A stretch of DNA of 64,000 nucleotides from Streptomyces sp. CBMA291 (GTDB taxonomy: Bacteria > Actinomycetota > Actinomycetes > Streptomycetales > Streptomycetaceae), in contig NZ_MSJP01000083.1 of the NCBI RefSeq assembly GCF_014596525.1, positions 175,179 to 239,178 of the forward strand. The letters run 5' to 3'. The notes below the pieces were generated by a model. That model saw nothing but the letters and a program-made list of their open reading frames with translations, had not been told where the DNA came from and made no database searches. Positions 50,054-59,711 of this stretch are shown piece after piece (the first letter of the stretch is position 1; each line of letters opens with the position of its first letter). Both the position numbers and the translations under genes were made by a program.

Positions 50054-53000
50054 GTGCGGGGCTACGAACGCCAGGAGAGCCACCGAGCTGAAGACGACCA
50101 TCTCGCCAGGTTCGAAGCCGAGATGGACCGGCTGAAGACCGAGCGGGAGAAGGCCGTCCAGCACGCCGAGGACCTCGGCTACCAGGTCGAGGTCTTGCGC
50201 GCCAAACTCCACGAGGCGCGCCGCACCATCGCGTCCAGGCCCGCGTACGACAGCGCCGACATCGGCTACCAGACCGAGCAGATGCTGCGGAACGCCCAGG
50301 CGCAGGCCGAACAGCTGCGCCAGGACGCCGAGCGCGAGCTGCGCGAGGCCCGTGCCCAGACCCAGCGCATCCTCCAGGAGCACGCCGAACACCAGGCCAG
50401 GCTCCAGGCCGAGCTGCACACCGAGGCCGTCCAGCGCCGCCAGCAGCTCGACCAGGAACTCAACGAGCGCCGCCAGACCGTCGAGGCGCACGTCAACGAG
50501 AACGTCGCCTGGGCCGAGCAGCTCCGCGCCCGCACCGAGACCCAGGCCCGCCGCCTCATGGACGAGGCCCGCGCCGAGGCCGAGCAGTCCCTGGCCGGAG
50601 CCCGCACCGAGGCCACCCGGCTCGCCGAGGAGGCCGGCCGCCGGGCGGGCGCCGAGGCCGAGGCGGCCCGCGCCGAGGCGGAAGCGATTCTGCTGCGCGC
50701 CCGCAAGGACGCCGAGCGGCTCATGACCGCCGCCTCGAACCAGGCCCAGGAGGCCACCAGCCACGCCGAGCAGCTCCGCTCGACCACCGCCGCCGAGAGC
50801 GACCAGGCCCGCCGCCAGGCCACCGAACTCTCCCGCGCCGCCGAACAGCGCATCCAGGAGGCCGACGAGAAGCTGCGGACCGCCCGCGCCGAGGCCGAGA
50901 AGTCCCTCGCCGAGGCCAAGGAAGCCGCTGCCAGGCAGCTCGCCGCCGCCGACTCCGTCAACGAACAGCGCACCCGGACCGCCAAGGCCGAGATCGCCCG
51001 GCTCGTCGGCGAGGCCACCAAGGACACCGAAGCCCTCAAGACCGAGGCCGAGGAGAAGCTGCGCGAGGCGACCGCCGAGGCGGAGAAGCTCCTCACGGAG
51101 ACCGCCGAGAAGGCCCGCACCGCCGCCGCCGAGGACTCCGCCGCCGCCCTCGCCAAGGCCGCCCGCAGCGCCGAGGAGATCCTCACCAAGGCCTCCGACG
51201 ACGCCCGCGAGACCACCCGCAAGGCCGCCGAGGAAGCCGACCGCCTCCGCCGCGAGTCCGAGGCCGAGAGCGACCGGCTGCGCGCCCGCGCCGAGGAGCA
51301 GGCCGACGAACTGCTCGGCTCCGCCAAGGACGACACCAAGGAGTACCGGGCCAAGACGGTCGAGCTCCAGGAGGAGGCCCGCAGGCTCCGCGGCGAGGCC
51401 GAACAGCTGCGCGCCGAGGCCATCGCCGAGGGCGAGCGCATCCGGGGCGAGGCCCGCCGCGAGGCCGTCCAGCAGATCGAGGAGGCCGCCGGCACCGCCG
51501 AGGAACTCCTCACCACCGCCCGTACCGACGCCGACGAGCTGCGGACCAAGGCGGGCGCCGAGAGCGACCGGGTCAAGTCCGAGGCCGTCGAGCGGGCCCG
51601 GACCCTGCGCACCCAGGCCGAGGAGACCCTGGAGCGCACCCGCGCCGAGGCCGAGCGGCTGCGCTCGGAGGCCGAGGAGCAGGCCGGGACGGTCAAGGAG
51701 GAGGCCGACAAGGCCGCCGCCGGTCTTCGCGCCGACGCCGAGAGGGCCGCCGAGACCCGCCGCGCCGAGGCCGCCGAGGAGCTGGCCCGGCTGCACGCCG
51801 ACGCCGAGGCGAAGGTCGCCTCCGCCGCCGACGAGCTGGCCGACGCCCGCACCGAGGGCGAGCTGATGCGGCGCGAGGCCGCCGAGGAGACCGAGCGGCT
51901 GCGCACCGAGGCCGCCGAGCGCGTCCGCACCCTCCAGGAGCAGGCCGGACAGGAGGCCGAGCGGCTGCGCACCGAGGCCGCCGAGGACGCCTCGACCACC
52001 CGTACGGAAGCCGAGACCGCGTCCGTACGGCTGCGTGCCGAGGCCGCCGAGGAGGCCGAGCGGCTGCGCACGGAGGCGCAGGAGACCGCGGACCGGGTCA
52101 GGTCCGAGGCCGCCGCCGCCGCCGAGCGGGTCGAGGCCGAGGCCGCCGAGGCGCTCGCCGCCGCCCAGGAGGAGGCCGCCAGGCGCCGCCGGGCGGCCGA
52201 GGAGACCCTGACCTCGGCCCGCGCCGAGGCCGACCGGGAGCGCGAGCACGCCCGCGAACAGTCCGAGGAACTGCTCGCCGCCGCCCGCAAGCGGGTCGAG
52301 GACGCCCAGACCGAGGCCCAGCGCCTGGTCGAGGAGGCCGACGCGCGGGCGACCGAGATGGTCGCCGCCGCCGAGACCACCGCCCAGGAGGTACGGGACT
52401 CGGTGGCCGGACTGCGCGAGCAGGCCGAGGAGGAGATCGCCGGGCTGCGCAGCGCGGCCGAGCACGCGGCCGAGCGGACGCGGACCGAGGCGCAGGAGGA
52501 GGCGGACCGGGTCCGCGCCGACGCGCACGAGGAGCGGGAGCGGGCCGCCGAGGACGCCTCCCGGACCCGGGACCGCGCCCAGGAGGAGTCGGAGGCCGCG
52601 AAGGCGCTGGCCGAGCGGACCGTCACGGACGCCATCGCCGAGGCGGAGAAGCTGCGCTCGGACACCGCCGAGTACGCGCAGCGGGTACGGACCGAGGTGA
52701 CGGACTCGCTCGCCTCGGCGGAGCAGGACGCGGCGCGGACGCGGGCGGACGCCCGGCAGGACGCCAACCGCATCCGCTCCGAGGCCGCCGCGCGCGCCGA
52801 GAACGTCGTGGGCGAGGCCCGCGCGGAGGCGGAGCGGATCGGCGCCGAGGCGGAGCAGGTCCTCGACGAGGCCCGCAAGGCGGCCGACAAGCGGCGCGCC
52901 GACGCGGCCGAGCAGGCGGACGCGCTGGTCGCCGAGGCCACCGCCGAGGCCGAGCGGCTCACGACCGAGGCCGTCGAGCTGATGGAGAGCACCGAGCAGG

Positions 53001-54511
53001 ACGCCCGGCGCCTGCGCTCCGAAGCCGAACAGGTCAAGGCCGACGGCGAGGCGCACGCGGAGGCCCTGCGGGCGGCCGCGGTCGCCGACGGCGAGCAGGT
53101 CCTCGACGAGGCCCGCAAGGCCGCCGACAAGCGGCGCGCCGACGCGGCCGAGCAGGCGGACGCGCTGGTCGCGGAGGCGAACTCCGAGGCGGAGCGGATC
53201 ACCACCGAGGCCGCCGCCGCGGCCGAGCGGCTCACGACCGAGGCGAACTCCGCGGCCGAGCGGCTCACGGCCGAGGCCGTCGAGCTGATGGAGAGCACCG
53301 AGCAGGACGCCCGGCGCCTGCGCTCCGAAGCCGAACAGGTCAAGATCGACGGCGAGGCGCACGCGCAGGCCCTGCGGACCGCCGCCCTCGCCGACGGCGA
53401 ACAGGTCCTCGACGAGGCCCGCAAGGCCGCCGACAAGCGGCGCGCCGACGCGGCCGAGCAGGCGGACGCGCTGGTCGCCGAGGCGAACTCCGAGTCCGAG
53501 CGGATCACCCGGGAGGCGGGCGAACTCGCCGACTCGGTCACGGCGGACGCCCGTGCGGAGGCGGAGTCCACCGTGGGTTCCGCCCGGCAGGAGGCCGATC
53601 GGCTGCGGACCGAGGCGGAGTCGCTGCGGGCGGACGCCGAGGAGGCGTCCGAGCGGATGCGTTCCGAGGCCCGCGAGGAGGCGGACCGGACGCTCGACGA
53701 GGCGCGGGAGGCCGCTGCCCGGAAGCGTTCGGACGCGGCCGAGCAGGCGGATCAGCTGGTGGCCAAGGCACAGGAGGAGGCGCTGCGCGCCACCGCCGAG
53801 GCCGAGACGCAGGCGGACACGATGGTCGGGGTCGCCCGCAAGGAGGCCGAGCGGATCGTGGCCTCGGCGACCGTCGAGGGCAACTCCCTGGTGGAGAAGG
53901 CCCGTACGGACGCCGACGAGCTGCTGGTGGGGGCGCGTGGAGACGCGACCGCCATAAGGGACCGGGCCGAGGAGCTGCGCACCCGGATCGAGGGCGAGAT
54001 CGAGGAGCTGCACGAGCGGGCCCGCCGGGAGAACGCCGAGCAGATGAAGACGGCGGGCGAGCGGGTCGACAAGCTGGTGAAGGCGGCGACCGAGCAGCGC
54101 GCCGAGGCGGAGGAGAAGGCCAAGGAGATGGCCTCCACGGCGAGTTCGGAGGCGAGCAAGGTCCGGATCGCGGCCGTGCGGAAGGCCGACGGGCTCCTCA
54201 AGGAGGCCGAGCAGAAGAAGGCGTCACTCGTCGCCGAGGGCGAGGCGTTCAAGGCGGAGGCCGAGCGGATCCTGGCCGAGGCCCGCTCCGAGGCGGAGTC
54301 GACCGTCTCGGAGGGACAGCGTGAACTGGAGGTACTGGTGCGGCGACGCAAGGACATCAACGCCGAGATCTCCCGTGTGCAGGACGTCCTGGAGGCCCTT
54401 GAGTCCTTCGAGACGCCACCCGCGGCGGCCAAGTCCGGCGGTCCGGCGGGCGCCAAGGCCGGCGCGTCGGCGGGCTCCACCCGATCGGGTGGCAAGCACC
54501 CCGACGGATAG
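50054..54511 (+). CDS. scy: Coiled-coil polarity-scaffold protein Scy
   Basis: 1485 residues of almost unbroken Ala/Glu/Arg-rich coiled coil; by knowledge of S. coelicolor it organises the polarisome at hyphal tips with DivIVA and FilP. It begins with GTG (RGYERQESHRAEDDHLARFE), as I recall for Scy, and the N-terminal part has the conserved EREKAVQHAEDLGYQVEVLR segment. The rest follows the heptad/hendecad mix reported as a 51-residue repeat. The C-terminal end is Pro/Gly/Ser-rich. It is longer than S. coelicolor Scy (about 1326 residues from memory); near-identical internal copies at 52853, 53093 and 53399 may account for some of this. filP follows 186 bp downstream. Confidence 0.93.
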   Translation: MRGYERQESHRAEDDHLARFEAEMDRLKTEREKAVQHAEDLGYQVEVLRAKLHEARRTIASRPAYDSADIGYQTEQMLRNAQAQAEQLRQDAERELREARAQTQRILQEHAEHQARLQAELHTEAVQRRQQLDQELNERRQTVEAHVNENVAWAEQLRARTETQARRLMDEARAEAEQSLAGARTEATRLAEEAGRRAGAEAEAARAEAEAILLRARKDAERLMTAASNQAQEATSHAEQLRSTTAAESDQARRQATELSRAAEQRIQEADEKLRTARAEAEKSLAEAKEAAARQLAAADSVNEQRTRTAKAEIARLVGEATKDTEALKTEAEEKLREATAEAEKLLTETAEKARTAAAEDSAAALAKAARSAEEILTKASDDARETTRKAAEEADRLRRESEAESDRLRARAEEQADELLGSAKDDTKEYRAKTVELQEEARRLRGEAEQLRAEAIAEGERIRGEARREAVQQIEEAAGTAEELLTTARTDADELRTKAGAESDRVKSEAVERARTLRTQAEETLERTRAEAERLRSEAEEQAGTVKEEADKAAAGLRADAERAAETRRAEAAEELARLHADAEAKVASAADELADARTEGELMRREAAEETERLRTEAAERVRTLQEQAGQEAERLRTEAAEDASTTRTEAETASVRLRAEAAEEAERLRTEAQETADRVRSEAAAAAERVEAEAAEALAAAQEEAARRRRAAEETLTSARAEADREREHAREQSEELLAAARKRVEDAQTEAQRLVEEADARATEMVAAAETTAQEVRDSVAGLREQAEEEIAGLRSAAEHAAERTRTEAQEEADRVRADAHEERERAAEDASRTRDRAQEESEAAKALAERTVTDAIAEAEKLRSDTAEYAQRVRTEVTDSLASAEQDAARTRADARQDANRIRSEAAARAENVVGEARAEAERIGAEAEQVLDEARKAADKRRADAAEQADALVAEATAEAERLTTEAVELMESTEQDARRLRSEAEQVKADGEAHAEALRAAAVADGEQVLDEARKAADKRRADAAEQADALVAEANSEAERITTEAAAAAERLTTEANSAAERLTAEAVELMESTEQDARRLRSEAEQVKIDGEAHAQALRTAALADGEQVLDEARKAADKRRADAAEQADALVAEANSESERITREAGELADSVTADARAEAESTVGSARQEADRLRTEAESLRADAEEASERMRSEAREEADRTLDEAREAAARKRSDAAEQADQLVAKAQEEALRATAEAETQADTMVGVARKEAERIVASATVEGNSLVEKARTDADELLVGARGDATAIRDRAEELRTRIEGEIEELHERARRENAEQMKTAGERVDKLVKAATEQRAEAEEKAKEMASTASSEASKVRIAAVRKADGLLKEAEQKKASLVAEGEAFKAEAERILAEARSEAESTVSEGQRELEVLVRRRKDINAEISRVQDVLEALESFETPPAAAKSGGPAGAKAGASAGSTRSGGKHPDG
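52853..53490 (+). repeat. Near-identical internal repeats within scy
   Basis: EQVLDEARKAADKRRADAAE-type segments start at 52853, 53093 and 53399. Unit one is 240 bp (80 residues); unit two is 306 bp (102 residues, twice 51) because of 66 extra bases (22 residues, two hendecads). High DNA identity points to recent duplication. Confidence 0.85.
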
Positions 54512-54630
54512 ACGGCCGGACGGCTTGCCCGCTGATCGACTTGGCGGGCGGACGACTTGACGACCAGTCGGATCGACGGCCGGACACCCAAAAGGCTGGA
54601 CATTCTCCAGATCAAACAGACATACGCTCG

Positions 54631-54657
54631 TTGACACGCCGCTTAGGCCCCTAGGAT
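54631..54657 (+). promoter_or_regulatory. filP promoter candidate
   Basis: TTGACA (54631-54636) and TAGGAT (54652-54657) with a 15-nt spacer, about 40 nt upstream of the filP ATG. The spacer is slightly short for a housekeeping sigma factor. Confidence 0.5.
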
Positions 54658-54697
54658 TCCCTCTAACACCTCACCGGTCTCATTCGACAGGAAACCC

Positions 54698-55633
54698 ATG
54701 AGCGACACATCCTCCCCCTTCGGCTTCGAGCTCGTGCGGCGCGGTTACGACCGCGGTCAGGTGGACGACCGCATTACCAAGCTCGTTTCCGACCGCGACA
54801 GCGCCCTGTCCCGTATCACCTCCCTGGAGAAGCGGATCGAGGAACTGCACCTCGAAACGCAGAACGCGCAGGCCCAGGTCACCGACGCCGAGCCGTCGTA
54901 CGCGGGGCTCGGCGCCCGGGTCGAGAAGATCCTCCGGCTGGCCGAGGAGGAGGCGAAGGACCTGCGTGAGGAGGCCCGTCGCGCCGCCGAGCAGCACCGC
55001 GAGCTGGCCGACTCGGCCGCCCAGCAGGTGCGCGGCGACGCGGAGTCGTTCGCGGCGGACCGCAAGGCGAAGGCCGAGGACGAGGGCGTCCGGATCGTCG
55101 AGAAGGCGCAGGGCGAGGCGAACACGCTGCGCGCCGAGGCGCAGAAGGACGCGCAGTCGAAGCGCGAGGAGGCGGACGCCCTCTTCGAGGAGACCCGCGC
55201 CAAGGCCGCCCAGGCCGCCGCGGACTTCGAGACCAACCTGGCGAAGCGCCGCGAGCAGTCGGAGCGGGACCTGGCGACGCGTCAGGCGAAGGCGGAGAAG
55301 CGGCTCGCGGAGATCGAGCACCGTGCCGAGCAGCTGCGCCTTGAGGCCGAGAAGCTGCGTACGGACGCGGAGCGCCGGGCCCGTCAGACGGTGGAGACGG
55401 CCCAGCGTCAGGCCGAGGACATCGTGGCGGACGCGAACGCGAAGGCCGACCGCATCCGCAGCGAGTCGGAGCGTGAGCTGGCGGCGCTGACCAACCGCCG
55501 TGACTCGATCAACGCGCAGCTCACGAACGTGCGTGAGATGCTGGCGACGTTGACGGGCGCCGCGGTGGCGGCGGCCGGTTCCCCGCTGGACGACGAGCGT
55601 TCGTCGGGCGTCCCGGTTCAGCAGACCCGCTGA
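54698..55633 (+). CDS. filP: Intermediate-filament-like protein FilP
   Basis: 311 residues. A DivIVA-like N-terminus (FGFELVRRGYDRGQVDDRIT) leads a long coiled coil (about 35-285) and a short polar tail. FilP forms filaments that stiffen the hypha behind the tip and interacts with DivIVA and Scy. Length and start match the S. coelicolor protein. ATG at 54698 with AGGAAA 4 nt upstream. It has its own promoter candidate and a downstream terminator, so it can be expressed apart from scy. Confidence 0.94.
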   Translation: MSDTSSPFGFELVRRGYDRGQVDDRITKLVSDRDSALSRITSLEKRIEELHLETQNAQAQVTDAEPSYAGLGARVEKILRLAEEEAKDLREEARRAAEQHRELADSAAQQVRGDAESFAADRKAKAEDEGVRIVEKAQGEANTLRAEAQKDAQSKREEADALFEETRAKAAQAAADFETNLAKRREQSERDLATRQAKAEKRLAEIEHRAEQLRLEAEKLRTDAERRARQTVETAQRQAEDIVADANAKADRIRSESERELAALTNRRDSINAQLTNVREMLATLTGAAVAAAGSPLDDERSSGVPVQQTR

Positions 55634-55689
55634 ACCGGCCCGGGACGGCAGGTCCATACCGGGGTAACAAGTCCATAGCGTTGTGCCGG

Positions 55690-55717
55690 ACCCCCCGCCA
55701 TTCGGTTGGCGGGGGGT
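55690..55717 (+). terminator. filP terminator
   Basis: 11-bp perfect stem (ACCCCCCGCCA with its complement at 55707-55717), 6-nt loop, then TT. Confidence 0.85.
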
Positions 55718-55741
55718 TTGGCGCGCCCGTAGGTTGGACAC

Positions 55742-56707
55742 ATGATCGAGCTTGAGGGCCTGACCAAGCGCTATGGGGCGAAAACAGCGGTCGACCAACT
55801 CTCCTTCCAGGTGCGTCCTGGTGTGGTGACCGGCTTTCTCGGGCCGAACGGGGCGGGCAAGTCGACGACCATGCGGATGATGCTGGGTCTGGACAACCCG
55901 ACCAGTGGGTCGGTCCGGATCGACGGCAAGCACTACCGGGAGCTGGCGGACCCGCTGACGTACATCGGTGCGCTGCTTGACGCCAAGGCGATGAACGGCG
56001 GGCGGACCGCGTACAACAATCTGCTGTGTCTGGCGCAGTCGAACGGAATTCCCGAACGCCGGGTGGGCGAGGTGCTCGACCTGGTGGGTCTGACGGCGGT
56101 CGCCAGGAAGAAGTCGAAGGGGTTCTCCCTCGGCATGGGGCAGCGGCTCGGCATCGCGTCGGCGCTGCTCGGCGATCCCCGGATCCTGATGTTCGACGAG
56201 CCCGTCAATGGTCTGGACCCCGAGGGAATTCACTGGATCCGGAATCTGATGAAGGCGCTCGCCGCCGAGGGCCGGACGATCTTCGTTTCCAGTCATCTGA
56301 TGAGCGAAATGGCGTTGACCGCCGATCATCTGATCGTCATCGGGCAGGGAAAGCTGCTGGCCGACACGTCGATGGCGGATTTCATCCAGCAGAATTCGCG
56401 GAGTTTCGTACGGCTGCGTTCGCCGCAGCAGGAGCGGCTGCGGGATGTGCTGCACACCGGCGGCTTCGTCGCGGTCGAGGCGGGCAACGGCACCCTTGAG
56501 GTGGACGGGGCGACCGCCGAGGAACTGGGCGAGCTGGCGGCGGCGAACAGCCTGGTGCTGCACGAGCTGAGTTCCCAGCGCGCCTCCCTCGAAGAAGCGT
56601 TCATGCAGATGACGGCCGGCGCGGTGGAGTACCACGCGAGCGGCACCGACGTACACGGCGCCCCGGCGCCCGGCCCCCAGTGGGGCACGACCTCCAAGGG
56701 GGCCTGA
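55742..56707 (+). CDS. ABC transporter ATP-binding protein (pair 1)
   Basis: 321 residues. Walker A GPNGAGKST near 37, signature LGMGQR near 129, Walker B ILMFDEPVNGLDPEG near 150, and a switch His in SSHLMSE near 185; then a ~100-residue C-terminal extension. LGMGQ-type signatures are common in ABC-2 drug or bacteriocin-self-protection exporters. TAGGTT ends 6 nt before the ATG, indicating leaderless expression. The permease begins 3 nt after the stop. Substrate unknown. Confidence 0.92.
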   Translation: MIELEGLTKRYGAKTAVDQLSFQVRPGVVTGFLGPNGAGKSTTMRMMLGLDNPTSGSVRIDGKHYRELADPLTYIGALLDAKAMNGGRTAYNNLLCLAQSNGIPERRVGEVLDLVGLTAVARKKSKGFSLGMGQRLGIASALLGDPRILMFDEPVNGLDPEGIHWIRNLMKALAAEGRTIFVSSHLMSEMALTADHLIVIGQGKLLADTSMADFIQQNSRSFVRLRSPQQERLRDVLHTGGFVAVEAGNGTLEVDGATAEELGELAAANSLVLHELSSQRASLEEAFMQMTAGAVEYHASGTDVHGAPAPGPQWGTTSKGA

Positions 56708-56710
56708 ACC

Positions 56711-57490
56711 ATGGCAGCGGCTTCCGCGGTCCTGAAGTCCGAGTGGACCAAGATCCGGACGGTCCCTTCGACCGTCTGGACGCTGACGAGCGCCTTCGCC
56801 GTCACCGTGGCGGTGGGCGCGGGGCTCTCCGCCCTCGTCGGCTCGACCTTCGACCAGATGTCCGAGGGCGACCAGGTCATCTTCGACCCGACCCTGATCA
56901 GTTTCTCCGGGATGACCCTGGGACAGCTGGCGATGGTGGTCTTCGGCGTCCTGGTGGTGGGGACCGAGTACTCCTCCGGCATGATCCGCACCTCCCTCGC
57001 GGCGGTGCCCCGGCGCGGGACCTTCCTCTTCTCGAAGGTGGCGGTCGCGGGCGTGCTCGCGCTCCTGGTGGGTCTGCTGACCAGCTTCCTCTCCTTCTTC
57101 CTCGGGCAGGCACTGCTCGGCGAGCACCGGGCGTCGATCGGCGACGAGCACGTGCTGCGCGCGGTGGTCGGCGCCGGGCTCTACCTGGGCCTGATCGCGC
57201 TGTTCTCGATGGGCGTGACCGCCATGCTGCGGTCGTCGATCCTCTCGATGGGCATCCTGATCCCGTTCCTCCTGCTGGTCTCGGGGATCCTCTCGGTGGT
57301 GCCGAAGGCCAAGGAGGTCGCCCTGTACTTCCCGGACCAGGCGGGCTCGAAGATCATGCGGGTGGTCCCGGACGGGATGGGCGCGACGGACGCCTCCTAC
57401 GGCCCGTGGGGCGGGCTCGGGATCATGGTGCTCTGGGTGATCGCCTCGCTCGTCGGCGGCTACCTGGTGCTGCGCAACCGCGACGCCTGA
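56711..57490 (+). CDS. ABC-2 type permease (pair 1)
   Basis: 259 residues with six TM helices (for example FAVTVAVGAGLSALVG, LAMVVFGVLVVGTEYSSGMI, GILIPFLLLVSGILSV). The motif EYSSGMIRTSLAAVPRR after TM2 is typical of this permease group. ATG at 56711, 3 nt after the ATPase stop, so the two form an exporter. An inverted repeat follows its stop before the second pair. Confidence 0.9.
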   Translation: MAAASAVLKSEWTKIRTVPSTVWTLTSAFAVTVAVGAGLSALVGSTFDQMSEGDQVIFDPTLISFSGMTLGQLAMVVFGVLVVGTEYSSGMIRTSLAAVPRRGTFLFSKVAVAGVLALLVGLLTSFLSFFLGQALLGEHRASIGDEHVLRAVVGAGLYLGLIALFSMGVTAMLRSSILSMGILIPFLLLVSGILSVVPKAKEVALYFPDQAGSKIMRVVPDGMGATDASYGPWGGLGIMVLWVIASLVGGYLVLRNRDA

Positions 57491-57522
57491 CCCTCCGGAA
57501 CCCGGCCCTCCGGAACAGGACA

Positions 57523-57554
57523 CTCCCCCAGGCGGCTCCGGCCCCCTGGGGGAG
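57523..57554 (+). terminator. Hairpin after ABC pair 1
   Basis: CTCCCCCAGG (57523) pairs with its complement at 57545-57554 around a 12-nt loop. The rest of the 289-bp gap to the next ATPase shows only short direct repeats (CCCTCCGGAAC). Confidence 0.5.
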
Positions 57555-57779
57555 AACCCTGACGCTCCCCGGATTCACCCCCGAGTTCTTCCCCCAGGTC
57601 TCCCTGACGCCTCCCGGTCGAGCGCCCGGATGTTTCCCGGAACAGTTCCCGGAGGCCGTCTCCACTTCGCTGGAACCGTCAACCGCTGGATAAGCTCCTA
57701 GCTCATACGGGGGGCTCCCGGCCGCCGGCCACCACGCCCCGACACGGAGTGCGACCGACCTTCCGATGGGGCTGGAGTA

Positions 57780-58874
57780 ATGATCGAGGCATTCGGCCTG
57801 ACGAAGCGCTATGGCGCGAAGACGGCCGTGCACAACCTTTCCTTCCAGGTGCGGCCCGGTGTCGTCACCGGCTTCCTGGGACCCAACGGCTCCGGCAAGT
57901 CGACGACCATGCGCATGATCCTCGGGCTCGACCGGCCCACCTCCGGCCAGGTCACGATCGGCGGCCACCCCTTCCGGCAGCTGCCGAACGCGCCCCGCCA
58001 GGTCGGCGCCCTCCTCGACGCCAAGGCCGTGCACGGCGGACGGAGCGCGCGCAGCCATCTGCTCTCGCTCGCGCAGCTCGCCGGCATCCCGGCCCAGCGC
58101 GTCGACGAGGTCCTCGGGGTCGTCGGCCTCCAGGACGTGGCCAAGCAGCGCTCCAAGGGCTTCTCCCTCGGCATGGGCCAGCGGCTCGGCATCGCGGCGG
58201 CGCTCCTGGGCGACCCGCAGGTGCTGCTCTTCGACGAGCCGGTCAACGGCCTGGACCCGGAGGGCATCCTCTGGGTCCGCAATCTGATGAAGAAGCTGGC
58301 CTCCGAGGGGCGCACGGTCTTCGTCTCCAGCCACCTCATGAGCGAGATGGCACTCACCGCCGACCATCTGATCGTGATCGGCCGGGGGCAGCTGCTCGCG
58401 GACATGAGCGTCACGGACTTCATCTCGGCGAACTCCGCCGACTTCGCCCGGGTGCGCGTCCCCGGGACCGATCCGGCCGAGCGGGAGAAGCTGACGGCGG
58501 CCCTGACCGGGGCCGGCGGGCAGGTGCTCTCCGAGCCGGACGGCGCGCTGCGGGTGACCGGCCTCCCGCTGCCGAGGATCAGCGATCTGGCGCACGGCGC
58601 GGACGTACGCCTGTGGGAGCTGTCCCCGCACCAGGCGTCCCTTGAGGAGGCGTACATGCGCCTGACGCAGGGCGCCGTGGACTACCGCTCCACCGACGAC
58701 CGGCTCGCGCACCTCCAGCCGCCGGTCCCGCAGGGCCGGCCGGGGTACGGAGCCCCGCAGGAGCCGATCGCGCCCGAGGTGCCGCAGCAGGGCTGGTACG
58801 CCCCGCCGCCGCCCGGACAGAACCCGTACGCCTCCGCCCCGCAGCCCGGCGACACCACCAAGGACGTCCGATGA
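57780..58874 (+). CDS. ABC transporter ATP-binding protein (pair 2)
   Basis: 364 residues, clearly homologous to the ATPase 2 kb upstream (MIEAFGLTKRYGAKTAVHNL versus MIELEGLTKRYGAKTAVDQL). Walker A GPNGSGKST, signature LGMGQR, and Walker B VLLFDEPVNGLDPEG are present. It carries a longer Pro/Gln-rich C-terminal tail (about 300-364). Its stop overlaps the permease ATG. It probably arose with its permease by tandem duplication of an exporter unit. Substrate unknown. Confidence 0.92.
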   Translation: MIEAFGLTKRYGAKTAVHNLSFQVRPGVVTGFLGPNGSGKSTTMRMILGLDRPTSGQVTIGGHPFRQLPNAPRQVGALLDAKAVHGGRSARSHLLSLAQLAGIPAQRVDEVLGVVGLQDVAKQRSKGFSLGMGQRLGIAAALLGDPQVLLFDEPVNGLDPEGILWVRNLMKKLASEGRTVFVSSHLMSEMALTADHLIVIGRGQLLADMSVTDFISANSADFARVRVPGTDPAEREKLTAALTGAGGQVLSEPDGALRVTGLPLPRISDLAHGADVRLWELSPHQASLEEAYMRLTQGAVDYRSTDDRLAHLQPPVPQGRPGYGAPQEPIAPEVPQQGWYAPPPPGQNPYASAPQPGDTTKDVR

Positions 58875-59701
58875 CCGCCCCGCAGCACGCTCCGGCGCCG
58901 TACTCCTACGTCTCCCCCATCCCGGTCCGCCGGGCGACCCTCGGCGACGCCCTCGCCTCCGAGTGGACGAAGATCCGTTCGGTGCGGTCGACGCTGTGGA
59001 CGCTCGGCGTGATGATCCTGCTGATGGTCGGCATCGGTCTGGGGGTGGCCGCGATCGCCGCCGGATCCCACTCGCCGATGGGCGAGGAGTCGGCGCTGAC
59101 CTTCGGTTTCTTCGGGATGCTGCCCGCGTCGATCTGTGTGATCACGCTGGGGGTGCTGACCGTGGCGTCCGAGTACGGCACCGGCATGATCCGTACGACC
59201 CTGACGGCGTGCCCGAGCCGGGCGCGGGTGCTCACGGCGAAGGCGCTCGTCTTCTTCCTGCTGGTCTTCTCGGTGACCACGGTGGTCGCCGCCCTGGTGG
59301 GGGCGGCGCAGGTCGCGATCGTGGACGAGGCGGCGGCCCCGACGGCGGCCGAGTGGCTGCGGTCGACGGTCGGCGCGGGCGCCTATCTGGCCCTGCTCGG
59401 GCTGCTGTCGCTGGCGCTCGGCACGCTGATCCGGCACTCGGCCGGTGCGATCACGGTGATGATCGGACTGCTGCTGCTTCCGCTGGTGGTGGCCCTGTTC
59501 ATGTTCTCCGAGGCGCTGCGGACGCTCCAGGACTGGATCTTCACCTACTCGATCCCCTCGCAGATGATCGCGCTGTACGCGGCGGAGCCGCCGCTCGGCG
59601 AGAGCGGTCCCGCCGGCTGGGACTCGCTCGGCATCCTCGCGGGGGTCACCGCGGTGGTGCTCGCCGGGGCCTACGCGGCGCTGAACAGCAGGGACGTGTA
59701 G
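58871..59701 (+). CDS. ABC-2 type permease (pair 2)
   Basis: 276 residues, six TM helices, with a 35-residue cytosolic lead containing a Pro-rich start. SEWTKIRSVRSTLWTLGVMI resembles the pair 1 permease SEWTKIRTVPSTVWTLTSAF, and EYGTGMIRTTLTACPSR is the matching loop. ATGA overlap with its ATPase. It forms the second exporter of the duplicated locus. Confidence 0.9.
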   Translation: MTAPQHAPAPYSYVSPIPVRRATLGDALASEWTKIRSVRSTLWTLGVMILLMVGIGLGVAAIAAGSHSPMGEESALTFGFFGMLPASICVITLGVLTVASEYGTGMIRTTLTACPSRARVLTAKALVFFLLVFSVTTVVAALVGAAQVAIVDEAAAPTAAEWLRSTVGAGAYLALLGLLSLALGTLIRHSAGAITVMIGLLLLPLVVALFMFSEALRTLQDWIFTYSIPSQMIALYAAEPPLGESGPAGWDSLGILAGVTAVVLAGAYAALNSRDV

Positions 59702-59711
59702 ACGCGGGGCC

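Noticed and set aside
49793..54013. Very long minus-strand open frames opposite scy
   Set aside because: They mirror the repetitive coiled-coil codons and translate to Leu/Gly/Arg or Ser/Ala repeats without start signals.
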